A DNA stretch of 64,000 nt. Origin: Actinoplanes solisilvae. Lineage in GTDB: Bacteria; Actinomycetota; Actinomycetes; Mycobacteriales; Micromonosporaceae. The notes beneath the pieces are model-generated. The model made no database searches. It was not told the origin of the DNA and saw nothing but the letters and a program-made list of their open reading frames with translations. Positions 8,646 through 16,321 of the stretch are shown piece by piece. The number at the start of each line of letters is the position of its first letter. Within the stretch, counting starts at the first letter, position 1. A program made the position numbers and the translations under genes. The stretch covers positions 1,302,001 to 1,366,000 of the forward strand of contig NZ_RJAC01000001.1 in NCBI RefSeq assembly GCF_003999975.1, given 5' to 3'.

Positions 8646-9875
8646 TCAGCCGGAGACCCAGAGGCGGCCCTCGTGCAGCGGGACCCGGTGTTTGCGGTTC
8701 TCCCAGCGGTCGTTGCGGGTTCTGACCTTCTCGAAGTGCCAGGAGTGGAAGCCCGCGGCCACGGCCAGAATCCCCAGCCAGCGTTCGACCGGCACGTGGA
8801 CGCCGTACGGGGCTGAGTCTCCGACGACGAAGCAGACCTGGCCGCCGGGGGCCGTGGAGCGGCGGATCTGGTGCCAGGCGGTGGCCATGTCGTCGAAGTA
8901 GGCGACGATCATCGAGTGGTAGACCTTGCGTCCGCCGCGGGTCCGGCGCACCTCGGCCAGGTTTGCGTAGACCGCGGCCAGTTCGTCGCGGATCGGCGAC
9001 AGCCCCGGGGACGTACGCAGCACTGTCTCGCCGTCGTAGCGGGCCATCTGCTGCGTGCTGGAGCGCACGAGCCGGCGCCGCAGCGGGTTGAGGTCGCTCC
9101 ACGAGCCGATGTCGCCGAGGAACGTCATCTCGAGGCGGGCGCAGTCGGCGTAGTCGTAGTTGTTCGCGTACGGCGGTGAGGTGATCACCAGGTCGGCCCA
9201 GTCCTCGCCGACCGGGAAGGGCTGCCGCACGTCCGACTCGCTGAGCCGGGCCCGGGGCGGCGAGGGCTGCGACAACCGGAGCGAGGACATGTCCTGGCCC
9301 ATCATGTCGACCTGCTCGCGAAAGGCGTCACCGGCGAGCGCCACCCGTGCCTTCGTGCGGCCCGGCAACACGTACTGCCATTGGGCCGTGCCGACCGGCG
9401 AGCACCGGCGCAGGATCCCGACGAGCGCGAGCCACAGCAGCTCATCGACGTCGTCGCCACGCCGGTGATGGTCGATCGCGTCGCGCAGCGCCAGGAGCGG
9501 GCCCAGCGTCTCGGCTGGAAAGCACCGCGCGGTGAGCCCGCCCGCCTGGGGCAGGTCGGGTCGCAGCGCGAGCGAGTCGGAGGCGACCTGCAGAGCGCGG
9601 GCGCGGAAGGCGGCCTCGTCCGCGGTCCACAGCAGTTTCGCGCGGGCGACCCGGGCCACGAACGGGTGCAGTTCGACGCCGGCCGCCTCGGCCCCGACCG
9701 CCTGGGCCGCGAGCAGCGTCGTTCCCGAGCCGGCGAACGGGTCGAGCACGCGCCGCGCGCCGCGCCGGCCGACCTCGGCGGCGACCCAGTCCGCGGCGAA
9801 GCCCGCCGAGTAGCGGAACCAGCGGTGGACCGGGAGGGCCAGGTTGCCGCCGAAGGTCGTGCTGTTCCGGCCCAT
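8646..9875 (-). CDS. Site-specific DNA methyltransferase (N4-cytosine/N6-adenine type), orphan
   Basis: A 409-residue protein with DPFAGSGT at residues 45-52 (SAM-binding motif I) and TSPPYANNYDY at about 232-242 (catalytic motif IV). SPPY is characteristic of amino-methyltransferases, most often N4-cytosine or N6-adenine. Motif I precedes motif IV, the gamma-class order. The insert between them, about 180 residues, probably holds part of the target-recognition region. No restriction endonuclease, specificity subunit or other defence gene is adjacent, so it may be an orphan regulatory methylase. The ATG at 9873-9875 begins MGRNSTTFGGN. It might instead methylate another nucleic acid. Confidence 0.85.
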   Translation of the reverse strand: MGRNSTTFGGNLALPVHRWFRYSAGFAADWVAAEVGRRGARRVLDPFAGSGTTLLAAQAVGAEAAGVELHPFVARVARAKLLWTADEAAFRARALQVASDSLALRPDLPQAGGLTARCFPAETLGPLLALRDAIDHHRRGDDVDELLWLALVGILRRCSPVGTAQWQYVLPGRTKARVALAGDAFREQVDMMGQDMSSLRLSQPSPPRARLSESDVRQPFPVGEDWADLVITSPPYANNYDYADCARLEMTFLGDIGSWSDLNPLRRRLVRSSTQQMARYDGETVLRTSPGLSPIRDELAAVYANLAEVRRTRGGRKVYHSMIVAYFDDMATAWHQIRRSTAPGGQVCFVVGDSAPYGVHVPVERWLGILAVAAGFHSWHFEKVRTRNDRWENRKHRVPLHEGRLWVSG

Positions 9876-9884
9876 CCTGCGATG

Positions 9885-9946
9885 TTAGGACGAAGCGGAC
9901 GGGTTGAGCACGAGCCGCGTCAGGACGAAGCGGGCGGGTTCAGCAG
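9885..9946. repeat. Partial duplication of the soxR 3' end
   Basis: The last 27 bases of soxR (9920-9946, reading on the minus strand as LNPPASS and a stop) are echoed at 9885-9911 by a near copy that would read VLNPSASS and a stop. The two copies lie 8 bases apart in the same orientation, just downstream of soxR and upstream of the methyltransferase start. Confidence 0.75.
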
Positions 9947-10366
9947 GATCCGCGCACCGGGTCCCTCGTCGGCGAACTGGTCGCCCGGGTTGATCAGCTT
10001 GCACCGGTTGAGGGACAGGCAACCGCAGCCGATGCAGCCCGACAGGTCGTCGCGCAGCCGCTGCATGAGGCTGATCTTCTCTTCGAGCCGGTGGCGCCAG
10101 CGGTCCGACAGCCGCGCCCAGTCGGCCCGGGTGGGCGTACGGTTCTCGGGCAGTTCGGCCAGGGCGGCGCGGATCTCGTCGAGGGTGACGCCGACCTGCT
10201 GGGCGATCCGGATGAACGCGACCCGCCGCAGCTCGGTCCGTTCGTACCGTCGCTGGTTGCCCGAGGTGCGGGTGGACCGGATGAGCCCCTCGCGCTCATA
10301 ATATCGCAAAGCGGACGGAGCGACCCCGCTACGGGCGGCGAAGTCACCGATGGTGAGTGTCTCCAT
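9920..10366 (-). CDS. soxR: Redox-sensing transcriptional activator SoxR (MerR family)
   Basis: A 148-residue regulator. The N-terminal MerR winged helix-turn-helix runs from TIGDFAARSGVAPSALRYYE through SGNQRRY. A dimerisation helix follows, and the [2Fe-2S] cluster motif is CIGCGCLSLNRC, with cysteines at 111, 114, 116 and 122 in the exact SoxR spacing. Redox-cycling compounds oxidise the cluster and switch the bound protein to an activator. The ATG at 10364-10366 has AAGGGA at proper distance; an ATG two codons upstream is also possible. It is divergent from a split transketolase, with a palindromic operator in the gap, so it probably controls both itself and those genes. Confidence 0.95.
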   Translation of the reverse strand: METLTIGDFAARSGVAPSALRYYEREGLIRSTRTSGNQRRYERTELRRVAFIRIAQQVGVTLDEIRAALAELPENRTPTRADWARLSDRWRHRLEEKISLMQRLRDDLSGCIGCGCLSLNRCKLINPGDQFADEGPGARILLNPPASS

Positions 10367-10379
10367 GCGCATCCCTTGA

Positions 10380-10397
10380 GTTGAAGTGCGCTTCAAC
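10380..10397. promoter_or_regulatory. Candidate SoxR operator between soxR and the transketolase genes
   Basis: An 18-bp dyad: GTTGAAG (10380-10386), four bases TGCG, then CTTCAAC (10391-10397). It is the only clear dyad in the 46-bp gap between the divergent start codons at 10366 and 10413. MerR-family activators bind such dyads inside promoters with long spacers. The match to the enterobacterial SoxR box is partial. Confidence 0.65.
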
Positions 10398-10412
10398 TTG
10401 CAGCCTATCTCC

Positions 10413-11093
10413 ATGACAACGACGACGATGCGTACCGACCGGCTCGCCCCTGCGTTGCGACGGATCACCGGGGACGAGAAACACGCCCCGAGCGCCCATT
10501 CGACGCTGGACGTCTTATGGGTGCTCTACGACCGCGTCCTGCGGGTCACCCCGCAGACGATCGACGCCCCCGACCGCGACCGCTTCCTGCTCTCCAAGGG
10601 GCACGGTCCAGCGGCCTACTACGCGGTGCTGGCCGCGAAGGGTTTCTTCCCCGAGGAGTGGCTCGACGATCTCGGCGGGTGGGACAGTCCGCTCGGTCAC
10701 CACCCCGACCGCGTACGCATCCCCGGCGTCGAGATCGGCACCGGTTCGCTCGGCCACGGGCTCGGCCTGGGCGTCGGCGTCGCGCTCGGCCTGCGCGCCC
10801 AGGGCTACACCGGCACGCGCACCTTCGTGCTCCTGGGCGACGCCGAGCTCGACGAGGGTTCCAACCACGAGGCCATCGCGTACGCCGCCGCGACACGCCT
10901 GCCCCTGTCGGCGATCGTCGTCGACAACCAGTCGTCCACCCACGGCTGGCCCGGCGGGATCCCCGCGCGCTTCCCCAACTGGGACGTCTCTGTTGTGGAC
11001 GGACACGACCGGGACCGGCTGGAGCTCGCGCTGACCCCGAGACACGACCGACCCAACCTGGTCGTCGCCACCGTCGAGAAGAAGGGAAGCTGA
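10413..11093 (+). CDS. Transketolase, N-terminal (TPP-binding) subunit
   Basis: A 226-residue protein equal to the first third of a full transketolase. Motifs are FLLSKGHG at about 58-65, GSLGHGL at 111-117, and the thiamine diphosphate/magnesium motif GDAELDEGSNHEA at 142-154. The usual GDGE is GDAE here, as in several split enzymes. Together with the next gene it would transfer two-carbon ketol units in the pentose phosphate pathway or a specialised pathway. The ATG at 10413 has no ribosome site and lies close behind the SoxR-like operator, suggesting a leaderless or near-leaderless message. It lies 5 bases upstream of its partner gene. Confidence 0.92.
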   Translation: MTTTTMRTDRLAPALRRITGDEKHAPSAHSTLDVLWVLYDRVLRVTPQTIDAPDRDRFLLSKGHGPAAYYAVLAAKGFFPEEWLDDLGGWDSPLGHHPDRVRIPGVEIGTGSLGHGLGLGVGVALGLRAQGYTGTRTFVLLGDAELDEGSNHEAIAYAAATRLPLSAIVVDNQSSTHGWPGGIPARFPNWDVSVVDGHDRDRLELALTPRHDRPNLVVATVEKKGS

Positions 11094-11098
11094 GCGAG

Positions 11099-11974
11099 AT
11101 GATGCGCGAGACGTTCGTCGCCACCACGACCGACCTGCTGAACGAGGATCCGCGCACCGCCCTGGTGCTGGCCGACATCTCGGCCGAGGCCTTCGTCACG
11201 GCGCGGCGCCGGCACCCCGACCGGGTGCTCAACGTGGGCATCCGCGAGCAGCTGATGGTCGGCGTCGCGGGCGGCCTGGCGCTGACCGGCCTGCGTCCCT
11301 ACCTGCACTCGTACGCCCCGTTCGCCGTCGATCGGGCCTATGAGCAGCTCAAACTCGACCTCGGCCACCAGGACACGGGTGCTGTCATGGTGACGATCGG
11401 CGGGTCGTACGACGCGGCCGCCGAGGGCTACACGCACCAGTCACCGGGTGACGTCGCGCTGCTCGACACGCTCGAGGGCTGGACCGTGCACGTGCCGGGT
11501 CACCACGACGAGGTGCCGGCCATGCTGCGCGAGGCCGCGCGGCACGACGACCGGGTCTACGTGCGGCTGGGAAGCCAGGAGAACCGGCGGGCCTACCCGG
11601 ACGGCGGGCGGCTGCGGCTGCTGCGCCGTGGCGGGCCGCTGATCGTGGCGGTCGGGCCGATGCTCGACCCGGTGCTCGAGGCGACCGAGGGTCTGGACGT
11701 GGCGATCGCCTACACGAACCGGCCGCGTCCGTTCGACGCCGAGGGCCTGCGTGCGCTGACCGACCGCGAGGTCGTGCTCGTCGAGCCGTACCTGGCCGGC
11801 ACTTCAGCCGCCGTGGTCAGCGCCGCGCTGGAGGGCTTGCCGCACCGTGCGATGCACCTGGGCGTCGGCCGGCACGAGGTGCGCCGCTACGGCAGCCCGA
11901 AGGATCACGCGCGGGCGCACGGCCTCGACGCGGCCGGACTGCGCGCGTCGATCATTGATTTCCTAGGCCGCTAG
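11099..11974 (+). CDS. Transketolase, C-terminal (pyrimidine-binding) subunit
   Basis: A 291-residue partner of the preceding subunit. It carries the PYR domain with NVGIREQ at about 45-51 (the Glu that activates thiamine diphosphate), SYAPFAVDRAYEQ, GYTHQSPGDVALLDT, and a C-terminal transketolase domain with PLIVAVGPML. Adjacent ATG codons at 11099 and 11102 follow AAGGGAAG; the first was chosen. The two-subunit arrangement resembles archaeal and some actinobacterial transketolases and 1-deoxyxylulose 5-phosphate synthase-like enzymes, so a substrate other than xylulose 5-phosphate cannot be excluded. The 3' end overlaps the convergent gene at 11963 by 12 bases. Confidence 0.92.
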   Translation: MMRETFVATTTDLLNEDPRTALVLADISAEAFVTARRRHPDRVLNVGIREQLMVGVAGGLALTGLRPYLHSYAPFAVDRAYEQLKLDLGHQDTGAVMVTIGGSYDAAAEGYTHQSPGDVALLDTLEGWTVHVPGHHDEVPAMLREAARHDDRVYVRLGSQENRRAYPDGGRLRLLRRGGPLIVAVGPMLDPVLEATEGLDVAIAYTNRPRPFDAEGLRALTDREVVLVEPYLAGTSAAVVSAALEGLPHRAMHLGVGRHEVRRYGSPKDHARAHGLDAAGLRASIIDFLGR

Positions 11975-12406
11975 TGCTTGCGCCGACTTGGCATGGAAGA
12001 CCTGGCGCAGCAGGGCGTCCATGTGCCACACCGTGTCGGAGTCGTTCAGGCGCATCCGGAACCGCTCGCGCACTCCGTCGACCGCGGTCGCGGCGATGTC
12101 GAGGGCGGTCCGGGACGCCGACGGGCTCCACGACACGTTGCTCAGGTGCCGCAGGTTGGCGTTGAGGTGCAGCCGCAGCCGGTGGAAGACCTTGGTCTCC
12201 TGGGTCACCACGAGCCGTCGCTGGGTCAGCACGAGCATGAACTCGCCGGCCATCGGGGCCTCCGGGCGCAGACATCGACCGACCAGCACGGTGGTCTCGT
12301 CGGGCTCGACGCAGCGGCGCACGACGGGCAGGTGCCGGCTCACGGTCGGGATGGCGACACCGCCCTCGGCGGCCGCGGGAAGGAACGTACGGGAGAAGAC
12401 GTCCAT
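11963..12406 (-). CDS. Conserved hypothetical protein, possibly PH-like domain
   Basis: A 147-residue soluble protein without signal or membrane segment. The middle reads FMLVLTQRRLVVTQETKVFHRLRLHLNANLRHLSNVSW, shown here only in outline: a strand-turn-strand pattern ending in a Ser-Asn loop that resembles bacterial PH (bPH) domains, but the match is weak. It begins with ATG at 12404-12406 (MDVFSRTFLP) without an evident ribosome site. It lies 58 bases downstream of the thiolase on the same strand and may share its transcript. I do not recognise a function. Confidence 0.62.
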   Translation of the reverse strand: MDVFSRTFLPAAAEGGVAIPTVSRHLPVVRRCVEPDETTVLVGRCLRPEAPMAGEFMLVLTQRRLVVTQETKVFHRLRLHLNANLRHLSNVSWSPSASRTALDIAATAVDGVRERFRMRLNDSDTVWHMDALLRQVFHAKSAQALAA

Positions 12407-12464
12407 GTGGCGTTTAACGGCGACCGAACGGGTAAGTCGCTGCCACCAGCAGATGAATGTCGAA

Positions 12465-13595
12465 TTACAAAGTCTCGACAATCGTTGCGTTGGCCATTCC
12501 GGCCCCCTCACACATGGTTTGCAGGCCATATCGCACGCCGGACTGTCGCATGTGGTGCAGCATCGTCGTCATGATGCGCGCGCCGGATGCCCCGAGCGGG
12601 TGACCGAGGGCAATCGCCCCGCCCCGGGGATTCAGCCGGGCGGGGTCGGCGCCGGTCTCGGCGAGCCAGGCCAGCGGCACCGGCGCGAAGGCCTCGTTCA
12701 CCTCGTAGACGCCGAGGTCGCCGATCGTCAGACCCGCCTTGGCGAGGGCCTTGGCCGTGGCCGGGATGGGCGCGGTCAGCACAATCACCGGGTCGGCCGC
12801 GGCGATCACGGCGGTGTGCACGCGGGCCAGGGGCTTGATGCCGTGTGCGGCGGCCCACTCCGACGTCGTGACCGCGAGCGCGGCAGCCCCGTCCGAGATC
12901 TGTGACGCGGTGCCCGCGGTGACCTTGCCGTCCTCGCGGAACGGCGTCCGCAGCCGGCCCAGCTTCTCGATCGTCGAGTCACGGCGGATGCCCTCGTCCT
13001 GTTTCACCCCGGCGAGCGGCTCGATCTCGGCGTCGAACTCGCCGGCATCCTGCGCCCGGGCGGCGGCCGCGTGGCTGGACAGGGCGAACTCGTCGAGCTG
13101 GGCGCGCGAGAAGCCCCAGCGCTCGGTCACCATCTCGGCGCCCTCGCCCTGCGCGAACGCGTCGACGCCGAAGCGGGTGCGAACACTTTCCCCGTACGGA
13201 TCGGCGCCCTGCCCGCTCGAGCCCATCGGCACCCGGGTCATCGACTCGACGCCGCCGGCCACGATCAGGTCGGCCTGACCGGAGATCACCGTGGCCGCCG
13301 CGAAGTGCAACGCCTGCTGGCTGGAACCACATTGCCGGTCGATGGTCGTGCCCGGCACCGTCTCGGGCCAGCCGGCCGCGAGCACCGCGTTCCGCCCGAT
13401 GTTCCACGACTGCTCGCCGACCTGCGAGACGCAGCCCCAGTGCACGTCGTCGACGTCGGCCGGCTCGAACCCGGTGCGCTCGGCGAGGGCCCGCAGCACC
13501 TGGCCGGACAGCTCCACCGGATGCACCCCGGCCAGCCCGCCGCCACGCCGCCCGATCGGGGTCCGGACCGCTCCGATGATCACCGCATCACGCAT
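12465..13595 (-). CDS. Acetyl-CoA acyltransferase (thiolase family)
   Basis: A 376-residue thiolase that would split 3-ketoacyl-CoA, or condense acyl-CoA units. All catalytic features are present: the nucleophile Cys89 in DRQCGSSQQA, the NEAF motif (VYEVNEAFAP), His in GGAIALGHPLGASGAR, and the second Cys in TMCEGAGMAN. It starts with MRDAVIIGAVRTPIG, the usual thiolase start. The similarity is to degradative thiolases involved in fatty acid or steroid side-chain oxidation, but it stands alone without other beta-oxidation genes. It is divergent, with 35 bases between start codons, from the PH-domain gene. Confidence 0.93.
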   Translation of the reverse strand: MRDAVIIGAVRTPIGRRGGGLAGVHPVELSGQVLRALAERTGFEPADVDDVHWGCVSQVGEQSWNIGRNAVLAAGWPETVPGTTIDRQCGSSQQALHFAAATVISGQADLIVAGGVESMTRVPMGSSGQGADPYGESVRTRFGVDAFAQGEGAEMVTERWGFSRAQLDEFALSSHAAAARAQDAGEFDAEIEPLAGVKQDEGIRRDSTIEKLGRLRTPFREDGKVTAGTASQISDGAAALAVTTSEWAAAHGIKPLARVHTAVIAAADPVIVLTAPIPATAKALAKAGLTIGDLGVYEVNEAFAPVPLAWLAETGADPARLNPRGGAIALGHPLGASGARIMTTMLHHMRQSGVRYGLQTMCEGAGMANATIVETL

Positions 13596-13630
13596 GGCTC
13601 GACCGTAACCCCGACTGCCATAGTTGGGGG

Positions 13631-14038
13631 ATGCAGTGGCGTATGAAGCCGGTTCTTCCGGTCAGCAAACTGATGGGCGCGGTCGCCGTGGTGGTGCTCG
13701 CGGTCGCCTTCGCCGGCAACGACCCGGTGCGGTGGGCACTCGCCGCCGTGGTGGGGGTCGCGCTGATCCTCTGGGGCCTGCGTGACCTGCTGCGCCCGGT
13801 GCGCCTGGCCGCCGACGCCGAGGGCGTCACGGTCGCGACGGGCTTCCTGGGCCGGCGCCGGCTGACCTGGGGTCAGATCGAGCGCGTACGGGTCGATCGT
13901 CGCTCGCACCGTGGTCTGCGCAGCGAGATGCTCGAACTCGACGCGGGCGACGCGATCTACCTCTTCAGCGCGAACGACCTCGGCGCGCTGCCGGAGGACG
14001 TCGCCGCGGCCCTGGCTGACCTGCGAGTCAGCGCCTAA
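13631..14038 (+). CDS. Small membrane protein with PH-like domain
   Basis: A 135-residue protein with two hydrophobic helices close together (about 10-30 and 32-50; a membrane hairpin) followed by a soluble beta-rich domain: VRLAADAEGVTVATGFLGRRRLTWGQIERVRVD in outline. This matches the bacterial PH_6 layout of actinobacterial membrane proteins of unknown role. The ATG at 13631 follows TAGTTGGGGG, which contains both a possible -10 and a G-rich ribosome site. Its stop overlaps that of the convergent rhomboid gene by four bases. Confidence 0.78.
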   Translation: MQWRMKPVLPVSKLMGAVAVVVLAVAFAGNDPVRWALAAVVGVALILWGLRDLLRPVRLAADAEGVTVATGFLGRRRLTWGQIERVRVDRRSHRGLRSEMLELDAGDAIYLFSANDLGALPEDVAAALADLRVSA

Positions 14039-14946
14039 CTGAGCAGCACCTGAGTGCGGATGATGGCCGCGATCACGAGCACCAGGAAGACCGCGGCGAG
14101 GCCGATCGCCTGGATCTGACTGCGTCTCTTACCCTGCGCGTAGGCCAGGATGAAGGCGACCAGGCCACCGAAGACGAGGCCGCCCAGGTGACCCGGGACC
14201 GACACGTTCGGCACGCTGAAGGTGAAGAGCAGATTGATCACCAGCAGCGGGATGAGCTGGGTGATGTCGAGCCGCAGCCGCCGGTTGATCACGATGATGG
14301 CCAGGACCAGGCCGAAGATCGAGGTCGAGGCGCCCGCGGTCGGGGCGTTGGGGGCGGTGAAGATGTACGCCGCCACGTTGCCGCCGAGACCGGCCAGCAG
14401 ATAGAGACCGATGAACCGCAGCGGGCCGAGCTTGTCTTCCAGATAGCGGCCGAGCTGCCACAGCAACACCATGTTGAGCAGCAGGTGCAGCACGCCGTAG
14501 TGCAGGAACATCGCGGTGATCAGGCGGTACCACTCGCCGGCGGCGATGCCGTGAGGTTCGCCACCGAGCACGTACGGTGCGTAACCGAGAACGGAACCCC
14601 AACGGGTGACCGGCGTGCCCTCGCCCATGAGGCCGAGGAAGCCGCCCGCGCCCGCGATCGCCCGCGGGCCGCCGGCGATCGCCGAGATGATGAAGAAGAT
14701 CGCGTTGATGCCGATGAGCGCCTGGGTCACGTAGCCCGCGCGGCCGAGGGTGCTGCCGCCGAAGACCGTGCGCGCCTGGCGCTGAGTCTTCCGCCCCTCG
14801 GTGACGCACTCGGGGCACTGGTGACCGACCGACGCCTCGTTCATGCAGTCCGGGCAGATCGGCCGGTCACACCGCGTGCAGCGGATGTAGGTCTCCCGCG
14901 ACGGATGGCGATAACAGACCGGAGCCGTCGAGGGAGCCTCACTCAT
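14035..14946 (-). CDS. Rhomboid family intramembrane serine protease with N-terminal zinc-finger
   Basis: A 303-residue protein. The first 50 residues form a B-box-like zinc module with Cys/His at 11, 14, 23, 26, 31, 34, 42, 44 and 47. Six or seven membrane segments follow. The catalytic Ser is in GASTSIFG (Ser207) and the His in GHLGGLVFG (His253), with the HLLLNM motif of rhomboid helix 2 at about 154-159. It would cut membrane helices of unknown clients. The zinc module with a rhomboid domain is a common actinobacterial arrangement. It lies 14 bases downstream of the cyclophilin gene and may be cotranscribed with it. Confidence 0.94.
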   Translation of the reverse strand: MSEAPSTAPVCYRHPSRETYIRCTRCDRPICPDCMNEASVGHQCPECVTEGRKTQRQARTVFGGSTLGRAGYVTQALIGINAIFFIISAIAGGPRAIAGAGGFLGLMGEGTPVTRWGSVLGYAPYVLGGEPHGIAAGEWYRLITAMFLHYGVLHLLLNMVLLWQLGRYLEDKLGPLRFIGLYLLAGLGGNVAAYIFTAPNAPTAGASTSIFGLVLAIIVINRRLRLDITQLIPLLVINLLFTFSVPNVSVPGHLGGLVFGGLVAFILAYAQGKRRSQIQAIGLAAVFLVLVIAAIIRTQVLLS

Positions 14947-14960
14947 GCTCTAACGGTACT

Positions 14961-15491
14961 TCAGTCCTGCACTCGCTCGATTTCCACGCGCTCGACGACG
15001 ACGTCCTCGCGCGGGCGGTCGCCCGGGCCGGTCGGCGTGGTGGCGATCGAGTCGACGACCTTGGCCGACTGCTCGTCGGCGACCTGGCCGAAGATCGTGT
15101 GGCGACGGTTCAGGTGCGGGGTCGGCGCGACCGTCACGAAGAACTGCGAGCCATTGGTGCCCGGGCCCGCGTTGGCCATGGCCAGCAGGTACGGGCGGTC
15201 GAACTGGAGCTCCGGGTGGAACTCGTCGGCGAACTGGAAGCCCGGGCCGCCACGGCCGGTGCCGGTCGGGTCGCCGAGCTGGATCATGAAGCCGGCGATG
15301 ACCCGGTGCGAGATCGTGCCGTCGTAGTACGGCCCGCTGCCCTTCTGGCCGGTGCGCGGGTCGGTGTAGTCCTTCGTGCCCTCCGCAAGCTCCACGAAGT
15401 TGCGCACGGTCGCCGGGGCGTGATCCGGGAACAGCTGGAGCCGGATCGGGCCGTGGTTGGTGTGCAGGATGGCGTAAAGCTTCTCGGCCAC
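14961..15491 (-). CDS. Peptidyl-prolyl cis-trans isomerase, cyclophilin type
   Basis: A 176-residue cytoplasmic cyclophilin that accelerates proline isomerisation during folding. Diagnostic motifs are YYDGTISHRVIAGFMIQLGDPTG (outline), GPGTNGSQFFVT and HLNRRHTIFGQV. The catalytic Arg is in HRVIAGFMIQ. No signal peptide is present. The ATG at 15489-15491 is preceded by AAGGAG. It lies upstream of the rhomboid gene on the same strand with 14 bases between them. Confidence 0.95.
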   Translation of the reverse strand: MAEKLYAILHTNHGPIRLQLFPDHAPATVRNFVELAEGTKDYTDPRTGQKGSGPYYDGTISHRVIAGFMIQLGDPTGTGRGGPGFQFADEFHPELQFDRPYLLAMANAGPGTNGSQFFVTVAPTPHLNRRHTIFGQVADEQSAKVVDSIATTPTGPGDRPREDVVVERVEIERVQD

Positions 15492-15654
15492 GGGTACTCC
15501 TTCTGCGACGCGGTCGCCCCGTGCATACCTCGGCGGGGCGATGGGACAAGTTTTTCTTGCAGTTCGGATCCTCCCCCATGTGTCTGAAGGAGCAGCGCGG
15601 GGGTACCGAAACAGGGCACGATGACGTGGGAGCGAACCTCAGGAGGTGGCACTG

Positions 15655-16275
15655 GTGATCACAACTTTGCGCCGCAAGAGCCGTGGCCGAAAGATGAAGG
15701 ACGAGCTCGGACAGGGCGTTGACCACTTCAAGCGCGCAGCGTCGCTGGCGGCGCAGGAGACCAGCGCGACCGTGGGACCGACACTGACGGCCGCTGTCGA
15801 CCGGGTTCAGCCGGCCGCGGTGAAGGCCAAGGACGCCGCCTCGAGCGGCTGGGACAGCACCGTGGCGACGATCACGCCGCTCGTGGCGGCGGCCGGCGAG
15901 AACATTCGCCAGGCCGGCGGCAACGTGCGACAGGTCAGCAAGGCCAAGACCAAGAAGGCCGTCAAGGAGAACAAGAAGGCGGCCAAGAAGCTGCAGAAGC
16001 GGGCCGACCAGGCGGTGGGCCGCAAGCCCCGCGGCCGCGGCTCCAAGCTGCTCGGCTTCGCGCTTCTCGGCGCGGCGATCGGCGTCGGCGCGGCCTGGGC
16101 GGCCAAGCGGCGTCGCGCGGCCCAGTGGGACGAATATGACCCGGCCGCCCCGATCACCCCGTCGACCCAGGTCAGCGGGGCCGAGGACGCGGCCTTCGAG
16201 CCCGACACGGTCGAGCCCGAGAACCGTCAGTCGCCCAGCACTCAGAACGGCACCGTGCCGCACACCCCTCGGTAG
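15655..16275 (+). CDS. Membrane-associated hypothetical protein, DUF5324-like
   Basis: A 206-residue protein. The N-terminal 130 residues are rich in Ala, Lys and Gln and probably form long amphipathic helices (LGQGVDHFKRAASLAAQE, KAKTKKAVKENKKAAKK). A hydrophobic segment KLLGFALLGAAIGVGAAWAA follows at about 125-145, then an acidic, disordered tail. The layout resembles DUF5324 proteins of streptomycetes. The GTG at 15655 was chosen because AGGAGG (15641-15646) is spaced 8 bases from it; the GTG at 15646 overlaps that site. Function is unknown. Confidence 0.78.
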   Translation: MITTLRRKSRGRKMKDELGQGVDHFKRAASLAAQETSATVGPTLTAAVDRVQPAAVKAKDAASSGWDSTVATITPLVAAAGENIRQAGGNVRQVSKAKTKKAVKENKKAAKKLQKRADQAVGRKPRGRGSKLLGFALLGAAIGVGAAWAAKRRRAAQWDEYDPAAPITPSTQVSGAEDAAFEPDTVEPENRQSPSTQNGTVPHTPR

Positions 16276-16295
16276 CGCAGCGGTTTCGCCCGATC

Positions 16296-16321
16296 GGGCG
16301 GGTTGCCTCGGCGACCCGCCC
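16296..16321. terminator. Candidate terminator between convergent genes
   Basis: An 8-bp perfect stem GGGCGGGT (16296-16303) and ACCCGCCC (16314-16321) with a ten-base loop. An overlapping palindrome CGCCCGATCGGGCG at 16287-16300 could form an alternative hairpin. It sits between the stop at 16275 and the eccB stop at 16321. Confidence 0.6.
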
